A DNA stretch of 64,000 nt from Gramella jeungdoensis. GTDB lineage: Bacteria > Bacteroidota > Bacteroidia > Flavobacteriales > Flavobacteriaceae. A program made the translations under genes and the position numbers. The notes beneath the pieces were generated by a model. The model saw only the letters and a list, made by a program, of their open reading frames with translations. It did not search any database and was not told the DNA's origin. Position 1 is the stretch's first letter. Each line of letters starts with the position of its first letter. Below are positions 29,678-38,358 of this stretch, one piece after another. Location: contig NZ_JAMSCK010000004.1 of NCBI RefSeq assembly GCF_023805255.1, positions 372,001-436,000 of the forward strand. Reading direction: 5' to 3'.

Positions 29678-31597
29678 ATGCATTTTCAACATCCGGAATT
29701 ACTCTACGCCCTGTTTCTGCTTATAATTCCGCTGATAGTTCACCTATTCCGGCTTAGGCGATTCCAAAAAGAGGATTTTACCAATGTGAAATTTCTGAAA
29801 AAGGTAATTCAGGAAACCCGTAAAAGTTCGAGGCTTAAAAAGTTCCTTATCCTAATTACAAGACTTCTGCTTCTAACCTGTCTTATTCTTGCTTTTGCTC
29901 AGCCTTTCATCCCGGCCAGCAATAAAGCCATGAGTGAAACCAAGACCCTCATTTACCTTGACAATTCTTTCAGCATGCAAGCCGGGGACGGACAATCTTC
30001 CATATTTCAAAGAGCAGTAACCCAGCTCCTGGAAAACCTGGATGAGCAAAGCGATTATGCGCTTTTTACAAATAATGCGGAATATTTCAACCGCTCTGTA
30101 TCTGAACTCAAAGAGGAATTACAGGACATTAATTTCACTGATGAAAAGGCAGATTTCAGAGAGATAAAATTGAAGGCAGAGAACTATTTCAAGGATTATC
30201 CTGCCTCAGAAAAAGAGTTCGTAATGATCTCTGATTTTGCAGTATCCCTTAATCTTCCGGATGATCTGAAAAATAAAGACCTCAATTATCATTTAGTAAA
30301 TAATACTGCCGGTGAAATAATTAATATCAGTCTGGATTCGGCTTTTATCAGCAATACCAACCCTGAAACCCTTTCTCTCAATATTCGATTAAGTAGTAAT
30401 AACGCCGAAAACAGGCCAGTGACGGTATCTGTACGGGATGGAGAAAAACTTTTAGGCAGAAATACGGTGCAATTTGAAGAAAATGATAAAGCTGAAATAA
30501 ATTTCAGGCTCCAGAATCAGGCAGTTGAGAATGGGAGAATAGAAATTGAGGATTCCGGCTTGAGGTATGATAATGTACTTTACTTTAATATCGCAGACAG
30601 GCAGGCGGTAAAAGTGGTTATTATTTCGAATGCTCAGGATGATTTCCTGGAAAGGATCTACAACGAACCTGAATTCGAAACTGTGGTTTATGAGGCTTCA
30701 CAGATCGATTTCAATCAATTGAACTCTGCCAATCTAATTGTTCTGAATGAAGTTGAACAGTTAGCTTCCTCATTAACAAATAACCTTACAAATGCCCAAA
30801 GCAATGGCGCATCTCTATTGATCATTCCCTCGGAACAGGTATTTTCTTATGAGCAATTGCTGAATGGACTGGGCTTTAGCTCTTTTTCCCAAAAGATCAC
30901 TTCCGAAAGGCTTATTACAAATATAGAATATGATCATCCTCTTTTGGAAGGAGTCTTCGAAGATCGGACAGAAAATTTCGAATATCCAAAAGTACTTACT
31001 TCATTTAACCTGCAAGTTGCTAATGCTGTTCTAAGATATGAGGATAATCAGCCCTTTCTGGCGGAATCAAATTCGGCATATCTTTTCACTGCTCCATTAA
31101 ACAGTGAAAATTCAAATTTCAAAAATTCACCGCTCATAGTGCCTGTTTTTTATCAAATAGGGCTTGAGGCCCTGAAAAGGAATCAACTATATTATCAAAC
31201 CAATAGTGAAAACAAAATTGATATTCCTGTAGAACTTGGAAAGGATCAGGTATTGCATTTAACAAACCCGGAAAGCGATCTTATACCCCAGCAACAGAAC
31301 TATAGCAACCGTGTAGAATTAAATACAGCCAACCTACCGCTGAAAGCCGGAAATTATGAAGTATCCGGCAACAATTCCCGCTTTGGCAATCTTAGTTTTA
31401 ATTATGACAGGCAGGAAAGCGATCTTCAATCCATGGATATTTCTGGGGTAAATGGCGTGAGCATACATGATTCTGTGGATGAATATTTTTCTGAAGCAAA
31501 TGCGGCATCACAAATCAATGCGCTTTGGAAATGGTTTGTTATTTTTGCTTTGATCTTTTTAGCTATTGAAATGCTACTAATAAAATTCCTCAAATGA
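29678..31597 (+). CDS. BatA-domain membrane protein with vWA-like region
   Basis: 639 aa. The N-terminal BatA/aerotolerance region (residues 1-79; two membrane helices, QHPELLYALFLLIIPLIVHLFRLRRF) is followed by a von Willebrand A-like segment (about 85-210: LIYLDNSFSMQAG, a degenerate MIDAS DxSxS). A periplasmic beta region and a C-terminal helix (about 618-637) complete it. Such proteins are common in Bacteroidota. The stop overlaps the next start by 4 bases (ATGA). Confidence 0.85.
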   Translation: MHFQHPELLYALFLLIIPLIVHLFRLRRFQKEDFTNVKFLKKVIQETRKSSRLKKFLILITRLLLLTCLILAFAQPFIPASNKAMSETKTLIYLDNSFSMQAGDGQSSIFQRAVTQLLENLDEQSDYALFTNNAEYFNRSVSELKEELQDINFTDEKADFREIKLKAENYFKDYPASEKEFVMISDFAVSLNLPDDLKNKDLNYHLVNNTAGEIINISLDSAFISNTNPETLSLNIRLSSNNAENRPVTVSVRDGEKLLGRNTVQFEENDKAEINFRLQNQAVENGRIEIEDSGLRYDNVLYFNIADRQAVKVVIISNAQDDFLERIYNEPEFETVVYEASQIDFNQLNSANLIVLNEVEQLASSLTNNLTNAQSNGASLLIIPSEQVFSYEQLLNGLGFSSFSQKITSERLITNIEYDHPLLEGVFEDRTENFEYPKVLTSFNLQVANAVLRYEDNQPFLAESNSAYLFTAPLNSENSNFKNSPLIVPVFYQIGLEALKRNQLYYQTNSENKIDIPVELGKDQVLHLTNPESDLIPQQQNYSNRVELNTANLPLKAGNYEVSGNNSRFGNLSFNYDRQESDLQSMDISGVNGVSIHDSVDEYFSEANAASQINALWKWFVIFALIFLAIEMLLIKFLK

Positions 31598-32844
31598 AGC
31601 TACTTTTAAAATCGGTAACCATCATTGATGAGAGCTCTTCTCACAACAATAAAAAACTTGATATTTTCATTGATCACGGAGTAATAAAAAAAATCGGAAA
31701 GAATCTAAGCGAGAAAGCAGATAAGGAAATTAAGGTGAAGAACCTGCATGTTTCAAGGGGTTGGTTTGACAGTAGTGTGAATTTTGGGGAACCGGGATAC
31801 GAAGACAGGGAAACTATAGCCAATGGTCTGGATACAGCCGGAAAATCAGGATTTTCTTCAGTCGCCCTTAATCCTTATACCTATCCGGTACTTGATCACA
31901 GTGGTATTATTGCGTCAGTTAAGGCAAAGGCAGCCAGCCATCCCGTAGAACTATACCCGGTTGGGGCACTTACCATTAAAAGTGAAGGTGTGGATCTTGC
32001 CGAATTGCTGGACATGAAAATGGCCGGAGCTGTAAGTTTTGGTGATTATAAACGGCCTCAACGCAATCCTAACCTGCTGAAGATCGCACTGCAATATGCC
32101 CAGAATTTCGACGCACTTATTCAGAGCTTTCCTCAGGAGAACAGGATATCGGGTCCCGGAATCGTAAACGAGCATGTGAACAGTACTTCACTTGGACTTA
32201 AAGGAATTCCTAATCTTGCAGAAGAACTTCAGGTGACCAGAGATCTCTATCTGCTTGAATATACCGGTGGGAAACTTCATATTCCTACTATTTCCACTGA
32301 AAAATCGGTAAAACTCATCAAAGAAGCTAAGAAAAAAGGCCTGGATGTGAGCTGTAGTGTTGCAGTACACAATCTTATTCTAAATGATGATGAACTAAAG
32401 GAATTTGACACAAGATCAAAAGTATTACCCCCTCTTAGAACCAAAAATGATTCTAAGGCCCTTATAAAAGGCTTGAAAGACGGAACCATAGATATGATTA
32501 CCAGCGATCATAACCCCATCGACGTTGAACATAAGAAAGTTGAATTCGACAATGCCCTGTATGGAAGTATCGGACTGGAATCAGCATTTGGAGCTTTGTG
32601 CAAAATTTTTGACACAAACGAAACTATTGAATACCTTACCAGGGGCAAAAAACGTTTTGGAATTGATGAGTATGAGATAAAGGAAGGGGACCCCGCAGAC
32701 CTGAGCCTCTTCATTCCAGGAGATTCCTTTACTTTTACTACAGAGGATATACTTTCCACTTCAAAGAACAGTATCTTCCTTAATAAGGAATTAAAGGGAA
32801 AAGGCTTTGGGGTGATCACTCAAAAAGGTTTTATTAGTAATTAA
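31594..32844 (+). CDS. Dihydroorotase-like protein lacking the metal-binding HxH
   Basis: 416 aa amidohydrolase fold close to PyrC. The usual D-x-H-x-H metal motif is D59-S-S-V-N63 (in GWFDSSVNFGEPGYED), so both histidines are replaced. A later Asp/His motif (TSDHNPIDVEHKKVEFDNA) remains. Inactive dihydroorotase homologues serve as structural partners of aspartate transcarbamoylase in other bacteria, and pseudo-DHOases are common in this phylum. A distinct active dihydroorotase must lie elsewhere. It is translationally coupled to the BatA gene. Confidence 0.87.
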   Translation: MKLLLKSVTIIDESSSHNNKKLDIFIDHGVIKKIGKNLSEKADKEIKVKNLHVSRGWFDSSVNFGEPGYEDRETIANGLDTAGKSGFSSVALNPYTYPVLDHSGIIASVKAKAASHPVELYPVGALTIKSEGVDLAELLDMKMAGAVSFGDYKRPQRNPNLLKIALQYAQNFDALIQSFPQENRISGPGIVNEHVNSTSLGLKGIPNLAEELQVTRDLYLLEYTGGKLHIPTISTEKSVKLIKEAKKKGLDVSCSVAVHNLILNDDELKEFDTRSKVLPPLRTKNDSKALIKGLKDGTIDMITSDHNPIDVEHKKVEFDNALYGSIGLESAFGALCKIFDTNETIEYLTRGKKRFGIDEYEIKEGDPADLSLFIPGDSFTFTTEDILSTSKNSIFLNKELKGKGFGVITQKGFISN

Positions 32845-32855
32845 TTCATAAAATC

Positions 32856-33179
32856 ATGAATCCTTCAGGACAGGCAAAAACAACAGCGATAGTATCCTAT
32901 CTTACTATAATTGGGACTATCATAGCGTATTTTATGAATCTGGATCCCAAAGATGCGTTTGCCAGCTTTCATATAAGACAGGCATTTGGAATTCATATCA
33001 CTTTTTATTTGATTGGTGCTTTAATGGGCCTTTTTGATGAAGGCTTCATCGTTGGTGCCTTTTACGTCTTTTTCATAGTTCTATGGGGATACGGACTGGT
33101 AATGGCAATAAAAGGAGAAACACGAGAGGTTCCTATTCTGGGACCATTATTTCAAAAATGGTTTAGTACAATTTCATAA
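32856..33179 (+). CDS. Small membrane protein, DUF4870-like
   Basis: 107 aa with three predicted membrane helices (about 12-30, 46-66, 70-90) and a conserved-looking HIRQAFG segment typical of the DUF4870/Tic20-like small proteins. Its function is unknown. Its stop overlaps the start of the esterase gene (TAATG), so they are co-translated. Confidence 0.72.
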   Translation: MNPSGQAKTTAIVSYLTIIGTIIAYFMNLDPKDAFASFHIRQAFGIHITFYLIGALMGLFDEGFIVGAFYVFFIVLWGYGLVMAIKGETREVPILGPLFQKWFSTIS

Positions 33180-33835
33180 TGAATAAAGAATTTTCTCTTC
33201 AACATTTAATAAGAAAGCCTAAAAAAGAATCTGATAACGCCCCCGCACTAATAATGCTTCATGGCTACGGAAGCGATGAGAATGACCTGTTCTCTTTTGC
33301 TGAAGAACTTCCAGAGGAATTGTTTATCATTTCAGCCAAAGCCCCGTATTCCATGCAACCTTTCGGAAACGCCTGGTATGCGATTCATTGGGACAATAAC
33401 GATGGAAAATTCAGTGATGATGCACAGGCCATAACTTCGAGAGATACCATCCGGGATTTTATAGACGAGATCATTGAACACTATCCGGTGGATGCAGATA
33501 ATATAAACCTGCTTGGTTTTAGTCAGGGTAGTATTTTAAGTTATGCTGTGGCTCTTTCTTTTCCTGAAAAAGTAAGAAATGTAGTAGCTTTAAGTGGATA
33601 TCTGAATCAGGGAATTCTTAAGAATGGATATGAATCCAACGATTTTTCCCGCCTCAAGTTCTATTGTTCCCATGGCTCGGCAGATCAGGTGATACCGGTT
33701 GAATGGGCCAGAAAGACAAAGCCTTTTCTGGATGAATTAGGGATAGAAAATTCCTATTCGGAATTCCCGGTTGGCCACGGCGTGGCTCCACAGAATTTCT
33801 TTGAGTTCAGGGAGTGGCTGAAGAAGCGTATTTAA
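33179..33835 (+). CDS. Alpha/beta hydrolase, phospholipase/carboxylesterase family
   Basis: 218 aa. The nucleophile elbow is GFSQGS (S115), the oxyanion region is LHGYGSDENDL, the acid is the Asp in HGSADQVIP, and the base is the His in VGHGVAP. This matches the Abhydrolase_2 family of cytosolic esterases and acyl-protein thioesterases. The substrate is unknown. It converges with the next gene with a 4-base overlap. Confidence 0.9.
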   Translation: MNKEFSLQHLIRKPKKESDNAPALIMLHGYGSDENDLFSFAEELPEELFIISAKAPYSMQPFGNAWYAIHWDNNDGKFSDDAQAITSRDTIRDFIDEIIEHYPVDADNINLLGFSQGSILSYAVALSFPEKVRNVVALSGYLNQGILKNGYESNDFSRLKFYCSHGSADQVIPVEWARKTKPFLDELGIENSYSEFPVGHGVAPQNFFEFREWLKKRI

Positions 33836-34329
33836 TATCTGGGATATAAGAAAGACTTTTCAGCAAAGAACTGGATCTCCCCTTCTTCATCAATATCATA
33901 GCTTAAAAAGACCTCGCCCCAGTAAGTTCCATCGGTGAAGTCGGCAATGATCCATTTGTGATTAAGCACTTTGATCTTATTGATATTCATATTGCCTTCC
34001 ATCCCCACATGTGGAACCAACGGATTGTCTTTCCCAGCCTGATTCTTACTGATAATAGCGTCTTCAATTCTTGGAATCAAATCTTTAGTGTCTATTCCCC
34101 TGTTTTCAAAATAGGTAATAGCATCATCATTGTTCTCAAGATTAAAATAGTCTTCATTTTCCGAATTAACTGAAAAATTATCCAGTTTATTCTGAGTCTC
34201 TGTGAGCTTATTTTGAAGCTGGTCTATTTCTCCTTGCTTAGAGTCAAGAATCCGTTTATCGTTCACATAGATGAAAAGTGTAAATAAAACAGAGAAAATA
34301 AGAAGGTACATTAAGATCTTGTTCCGCAT
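33832..34329 (-). CDS. Membrane-anchored coiled-coil protein, unknown function
   Basis: 165 aa. One N-terminal membrane helix (KILMYLLIFSVLFTLFIYV) and a short coiled coil (about 33-52) precede a soluble alpha/beta domain ending YWGEVFLSYDIDEEGEIQF. Close relatives exist in flavobacteria but the role is not known. Its start is 1 base after the MBL-fold gene stop, so it is the second gene of that operon. Confidence 0.7.
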   Translation of the reverse strand: MRNKILMYLLIFSVLFTLFIYVNDKRILDSKQGEIDQLQNKLTETQNKLDNFSVNSENEDYFNLENNDDAITYFENRGIDTKDLIPRIEDAIISKNQAGKDNPLVPHVGMEGNMNINKIKVLNHKWIIADFTDGTYWGEVFLSYDIDEEGEIQFFAEKSFLYPRY

Positions 34330-34330
34330 T

Positions 34331-35092
34331 CTAAACAGTGATTTTTAAGTTATCATAGGCCAGATGAACATTTGGAGGTAACTCCTTCTCTACTTCATCG
34401 TGAAAACCAAGCATATGGCTAATATGAGTAAGGTAGGCTTTCTCTGGTTTCACCTTTTCAATGAACTCAAGAGCTTCTTCCAAGTTGAAATGAGAATGAT
34501 GTGGCTTTATTCGAAGCGCGCTCACTACAAGCACCTTAAGATCGTTAAGCTTCTCCACCTCTTCTTCTTCTATCGTTTTCAGGTCGGTGAGATAAGCAAA
34601 ATCCTCCATTCTAAAACCAAAAACCTGCAAACGGTTATGCATGAATTCTACCGGAGTCACGGTAAGTCCATGAAAACTGAAGGGAGCATTATGTATGATA
34701 TTCTCTCTTACGCCGGGAGCACCGGGATATTTATTCTCGGTAGTGAAAATATAATCGAATCTTTTTCGAAGCGCATTCAATACACGTTCGTGAGCATAAA
34801 CAGGAATATCTCCCTGCCTGAAAAAGAAAGGTCTTATATCATCCAGTCCCGCAGTATGATCGTTATGCTCGTGGGTATAAAAAATAGCATCCAGACGCTT
34901 TACGTTATTCGCCAACATTTGCTGCCTGAAATCGGGCCCGCAATCGATAAGGATATTATAATTGTTCCAGGTAACAAGTAAAGAAACACGCAGACGTTTA
35001 TCTTTTGGATTATCACTAAGGCATACCGGATGATCACTTCCGATAATTGGTATTCCCTGAGATGTTCCTGTTCCTAGAAATATTACTTCCAA
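34331..35092 (-). CDS. MBL-fold metallo-hydrolase (PhnP-like)
   Basis: 253 aa. The metal motif is H74-E-H-N-D-H79 (YTHEHNDHTAGLDDIRPF), with FLGTGTSQGIP at the N-terminus and a late THISH motif, as in phosphodiesterases of the PhnP group. The only plausible start is TTG at 35092, only 8 bases from the left att repeat, so its promoter region was changed when the mobile element inserted. Confidence 0.87.
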   Translation of the reverse strand: MEVIFLGTGTSQGIPIIGSDHPVCLSDNPKDKRLRVSLLVTWNNYNILIDCGPDFRQQMLANNVKRLDAIFYTHEHNDHTAGLDDIRPFFFRQGDIPVYAHERVLNALRKRFDYIFTTENKYPGAPGVRENIIHNAPFSFHGLTVTPVEFMHNRLQVFGFRMEDFAYLTDLKTIEEEEVEKLNDLKVLVVSALRIKPHHSHFNLEEALEFIEKVKPEKAYLTHISHMLGFHDEVEKELPPNVHLAYDNLKITV

Positions 35093-35099
35093 ATGCTGT

Positions 35100-35118
35100 T
35101 ATTTTTAACACAAAAGTA
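35100..35118 (+). repeat. attL core, 19-bp direct repeat
   Basis: TATTTTTAACACAAAAGTA, identical to 47536-47554. Read on the minus strand it contains TACTTTTG, a match to the TAnnTTTG -7 element, placed about 18 bases before the MBL-fold start codon. The crossover may therefore lie within that gene's promoter. Confidence 0.9.
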
Positions 35119-35139
35119 TTAAATATTAACAACCCATTA

Positions 35140-35218
35140 TTTATAGGGGTTTCCAAAGGGTGATGTTGCACACTTTTGCTGTTTTTTAACATATTTGTTG
35201 CACACTTGTTTCACACTT
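35140..35218 (+). promoter_or_regulatory. Putative integrase arm-type sites, left end
   Basis: TTTATAGGGGTTT at 35140-35152 and the related boxes GTTGCACACTT (35165-35175), ATTTGTTGCACACTT (35193-35207) and TTTCACACTTTTT (35209 onward) lie between the att core and the integrase start. The same boxes recur near the right end, so they are likely binding sites for the integrase arm domain; they could also control its transcription. Confidence 0.7.
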
Positions 35219-35263
35219 TTTATATTTAACACAACTTTGTTCTACATTCTAATTAACTAATCA

Positions 35264-36787
35264 ATGTCAGCTTCACACAAAATTATTGGGGTACCTACCA
35301 AGAAAAACCCCAACCTTCTTATGTTGAAATACCAACGCATCAAAGATAGAAAAAGGAAACTAAAATCCTTGAAGATTAAGGTGCACAAAAGCAATTGGAA
35401 TGAAGAAAAGCAATTTGTGTACAAAAAAGAACCTAATGCTGAATTATATAATGAAAAGATTCAGGAAGCTTTAAAAGATGCTTTTACTGAGGGGGATGAA
35501 TATTTAAAGAAAAAGGAAGCAAAAGAACCCATCAACCTGATTGAATTTGGTGAAAAGGTCATTGATTCAATTCATACTATTAGCACCAAAAGAAGTAAGA
35601 TACATGCTCTGAATAAACTTCAGGAATATCTGGCACTGGAAGGTAGAAAGGATATCCCACTGGAAGATATTGATATCTTATTTGTAAGGGGATATTATAG
35701 TTGGTTGCTAAACATACATAAAGTGGAACCATCAACTGCCAATGAATATGTGACCGTATTTAAATATATCATTAACCAAGCAATAGAAGCTGGAATAGTA
35801 ACATATAACCCCCACCCCTTTGCAGGACTTAAGAAAAAGAAGGTAACCAAGAAATATAACGTGTTAGATGATAAAGAGTTGGTAAAGCTGATGGAATTTG
35901 AACCACAATTTAAGTCCCAAAAAGATTTTCATAGGTTGTTCTTCTGCATGATGCACCTGGCTGGTATTAGAATATCCGATATCCTACTACTCCAATTTAA
36001 AAACGTATTTAAGGATGGGGATAAATACTACATTGCATATAACATTAAAAAAACTGGGGTGTTCGTTCAAACCAGGTTAACCCTGGATGCACTGCAATAC
36101 CTCTTCTATTTTGTGAAACGATATTCTAAGGGATATGATAAGAAGTTCAGGGATTTTAGCAAAGAAAAAAGTATGTTGCTATCTCAAATGGCTGATTATG
36201 AAATGCAATTGGAAGAATATAAGGATATAGATGAAGTGTATAAGTTTGATGCCCTGCAATGGGAATATCACCAATTGAAGAATGAAGGTAAGGATGTTGA
36301 ATGGGGTGACCTGGTGAACCAATATGTGCAAAGGGAAAAGAAGCATAATGAATTGAAGTATAATTTAATGATGGCTAAAGAAGCATTGGTAAAACATAAT
36401 CATACCATGTACACTTACCTGGGGGAAGAACTTATGAAGGTTAAAAAGACTAAACCCAATGATACCATCATCCCTTTTATGAATGACCATTACAATGGGG
36501 AAACTATCCTAAGTGAAGAACAAACTGAAAGACTTCATAACTTTAAGGTACAATCCAATAACACCTTGAAATCCCTGAAAAGGAAAGCTAAGATTGAAGG
36601 GAAACTATCCAATCATATGGCTAGGCATATCTTTGCCCAAAGGCTGTTCTTATCTGGGGCAAATATTCATTACATATCCATGGCCTTGGGCCATAGTTCA
36701 CTTACAAATACAGAAAAGTATAGGGAACAACTGGTGACAAGTGAAGCCATGGATGTAACTGAAGAGTTTGCTTTATCTTTCTATTAA
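35264..36787 (+). CDS. Tyrosine recombinase (element integrase) with charged insertion
   Basis: 507 aa. An arm-binding-like N-terminus (about 1-60) and a SAM-like core-binding domain (about 90-190) precede the catalytic domain with R236 (GIRISD), K263 (NIKKTG), H451 and R454 (HMARH), H477 (LGHSS) and Y486 (EKYRE). All six catalytic positions are present. Between K263 and H451 lies an extra stretch (about 290-400) of Lys/Glu-rich helices, making the protein about 100 residues longer than common Bacteroidota integrases. It lies 145 bases inside the left att repeat and is transcribed inward. It presumably catalyses integration and excision at the 19-bp core. Confidence 0.93.
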   Translation: MSASHKIIGVPTKKNPNLLMLKYQRIKDRKRKLKSLKIKVHKSNWNEEKQFVYKKEPNAELYNEKIQEALKDAFTEGDEYLKKKEAKEPINLIEFGEKVIDSIHTISTKRSKIHALNKLQEYLALEGRKDIPLEDIDILFVRGYYSWLLNIHKVEPSTANEYVTVFKYIINQAIEAGIVTYNPHPFAGLKKKKVTKKYNVLDDKELVKLMEFEPQFKSQKDFHRLFFCMMHLAGIRISDILLLQFKNVFKDGDKYYIAYNIKKTGVFVQTRLTLDALQYLFYFVKRYSKGYDKKFRDFSKEKSMLLSQMADYEMQLEEYKDIDEVYKFDALQWEYHQLKNEGKDVEWGDLVNQYVQREKKHNELKYNLMMAKEALVKHNHTMYTYLGEELMKVKKTKPNDTIIPFMNDHYNGETILSEEQTERLHNFKVQSNNTLKSLKRKAKIEGKLSNHMARHIFAQRLFLSGANIHYISMALGHSSLTNTEKYREQLVTSEAMDVTEEFALSFY

Positions 36788-36800
36788 GATAACCGATTTA

Positions 36801-37184
36801 TTAGATGGTAGCAACCCCATTTAATTCCACAAATTGGAACTTATTATCCTTTAATTCTGGATATGCTTTGTAATTGTTGCCACCACCATCATCTACAACC
36901 ATACACTTTATCCCAAAGGGTTTCTTACTTTCTTTCACCACTTCACCCCTATGTTCTATTTTATTGGTAATAATAATACCTGGGAATTTATCACCCCTAA
37001 GTGGACCCAAACCTAATTGGGCTGGATATATATGGCTGCTATTATCTTCTGGAATAATAAATACGGTTCCTGATGTACCCACATTCCATAAAGGTTCATA
37101 AACTTCAGCATAATTAAAGGTACAACCACTGGTTTCTTCAATGGTTTCCATGGGGGCATCCAATGTTAAATATAAACTTCTCAT
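36801..37184 (-). CDS. Hypothetical protein, faint similarity to SRAP N-terminus
   Basis: 127 aa, soluble. I do not recognise it with confidence. The segment VYEPLWNVGTSGTVFIIPED ... AQLGLGP loosely resembles the YNxAPTQxxPVV ... WGLIP part of SRAP/YedK proteins, which crosslink abasic sites. However, the essential Cys2 is absent (it begins MRS) and the active-site half is missing. It converges on the integrase gene with a 13-base gap. Treat the SRAP idea as speculation. Confidence 0.5.
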   Translation of the reverse strand: MRSLYLTLDAPMETIEETSGCTFNYAEVYEPLWNVGTSGTVFIIPEDNSSHIYPAQLGLGPLRGDKFPGIIITNKIEHRGEVVKESKKPFGIKCMVVDDGGGNNYKAYPELKDNKFQFVELNGVATI

Positions 37185-37283
37185 GATTCACATATGTTTA
37201 TGGGTACTGTATAAATTTACTAAAATTAACACCCTAAATATATGGAATAATTCCTAATTTCGCTTGGAATAAATCCAAATATA

Positions 37284-37712
37284 ATGGGAAAGTTATCACA
37301 TAGCCTTGGTGAAAAGGTAGAATATTACAAAATACCAAAGGTTAGAAAACCCCATGAGGGGGTAGAAGTAGATTATTATTTTATGGCTTCCAGATTTGCT
37401 GGGCACCCCACTGAAATATCAATGGACCTGTGGACTGTAATAATAGATAGTGAAGGATTTGCCTATGGCCTGAAAACTTCTCATTTGGGAGATTTTCACA
37501 CCTGGAAAGAAGTAATTAGGGATAGAATTAAAGAACACTTATATAGGGTTGGTGTAGATAATCTTCAGGTGAAAAGACTTGTGAGGGATATTGAAATAAA
37601 AAAGGATGGTCATAGAATCCCAAATAATAATTGCGTGGGTGGTCCCTTCATAGGTATAGATGGTGGCAGGGAATTATACATCCGAAAAGATAAATTCACA
37701 TTCATTAAATAA
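37284..37712 (+). CDS. Hypothetical protein of the element
   Basis: 142 aa, soluble, basic at both ends, with no signal peptide or membrane segment. The segment EISMDLWTVIIDSEGFAYGLKTS suggests a small alpha/beta fold. It diverges from the 127-aa gene on the left and is followed 13 bases later by a small exported protein on the same strand, so they may form an operon. No family is recognised. Confidence 0.55.
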   Translation: MGKLSHSLGEKVEYYKIPKVRKPHEGVEVDYYFMASRFAGHPTEISMDLWTVIIDSEGFAYGLKTSHLGDFHTWKEVIRDRIKEHLYRVGVDNLQVKRLVRDIEIKKDGHRIPNNNCVGGPFIGIDGGRELYIRKDKFTFIK

Positions 37713-37725
37713 TTATATTCATCCT

Positions 37726-38133
37726 ATGAAACAGCTATTTACCCTTTCCTTGTTTTTAGTGATTGGTTATGTGAATGCACAATCAGTGACCCATAAAAGC
37801 CTTATGACTGAATATATCATGGAACCTCAACCTAACATTGCTCCATCAGAGTGGATTGATAGGGATATAAAAATAGATTCTGAAACCATAACAATAATCA
37901 GTTATGGTGAAAATGAAACAGATATCCAGACCTGGAATATAGATACCAGAATGAATATCAATAATGCAGATGGGAACAATAAAGAAGCTATCAATACTTA
38001 CCTGGCTTCAGATAATCAAACCCCAGCAACCTTTGTGATTCACTATCAAAAGGATGGTAAGGTTGAAATAATTGATTGTAAAATGGTTCTACCCAATGGT
38101 ACACCCACAACCATACGCTTTCATATAGATTAA
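37726..38133 (+). CDS. Small exported protein of the element
   Basis: 135 aa from the ATG at 37726, which opens a clear signal peptide (MKQLFTLSLFLVIGYVNAQS) cut near residue 19. The mature part is beta-rich and acidic, with two short Asn-rich loops. An in-frame start 66 bases upstream would bury the leader and is rejected. It is an exported cargo product of unknown role. Confidence 0.6.
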   Translation: MKQLFTLSLFLVIGYVNAQSVTHKSLMTEYIMEPQPNIAPSEWIDRDIKIDSETITIISYGENETDIQTWNIDTRMNINNADGNNKEAINTYLASDNQTPATFVIHYQKDGKVEIIDCKMVLPNGTPTTIRFHID

Positions 38134-38288
38134 ATCTATAACAAATTACATCAATATAATTAAAACTTATTTTAAGAGGTTTTAAGGGGTTCTAAGGTGA
38201 TGGGAGTTGTATTGATACCACTGAAGGGTAGATGTGCTTTCTATGGTGTTTATTTGGGGGTGTAATGTTGGATAAAAGGATATAAAAA

Positions 38289-38310
38289 GGGGACCGCATC
38301 ACCAGTCCCC
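38289..38310 (-). terminator. Intrinsic terminator of the serine recombinase gene
   Basis: A GGGGAC/GTCCCC stem is followed on the minus strand by CTTTTTATA. It lies 49 bases beyond the serine recombinase stop. Confidence 0.75.
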
Positions 38311-38358
38311 AAACTTTTGCAAAATCTAACAAAGATGTTAGTTCATTAAATATAGTAA

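Noticed and set aside
34400-34981. 193-residue plus-strand reading frame
   Set aside because: It lies entirely antisense to the MBL-fold gene, whose motifs are clear.
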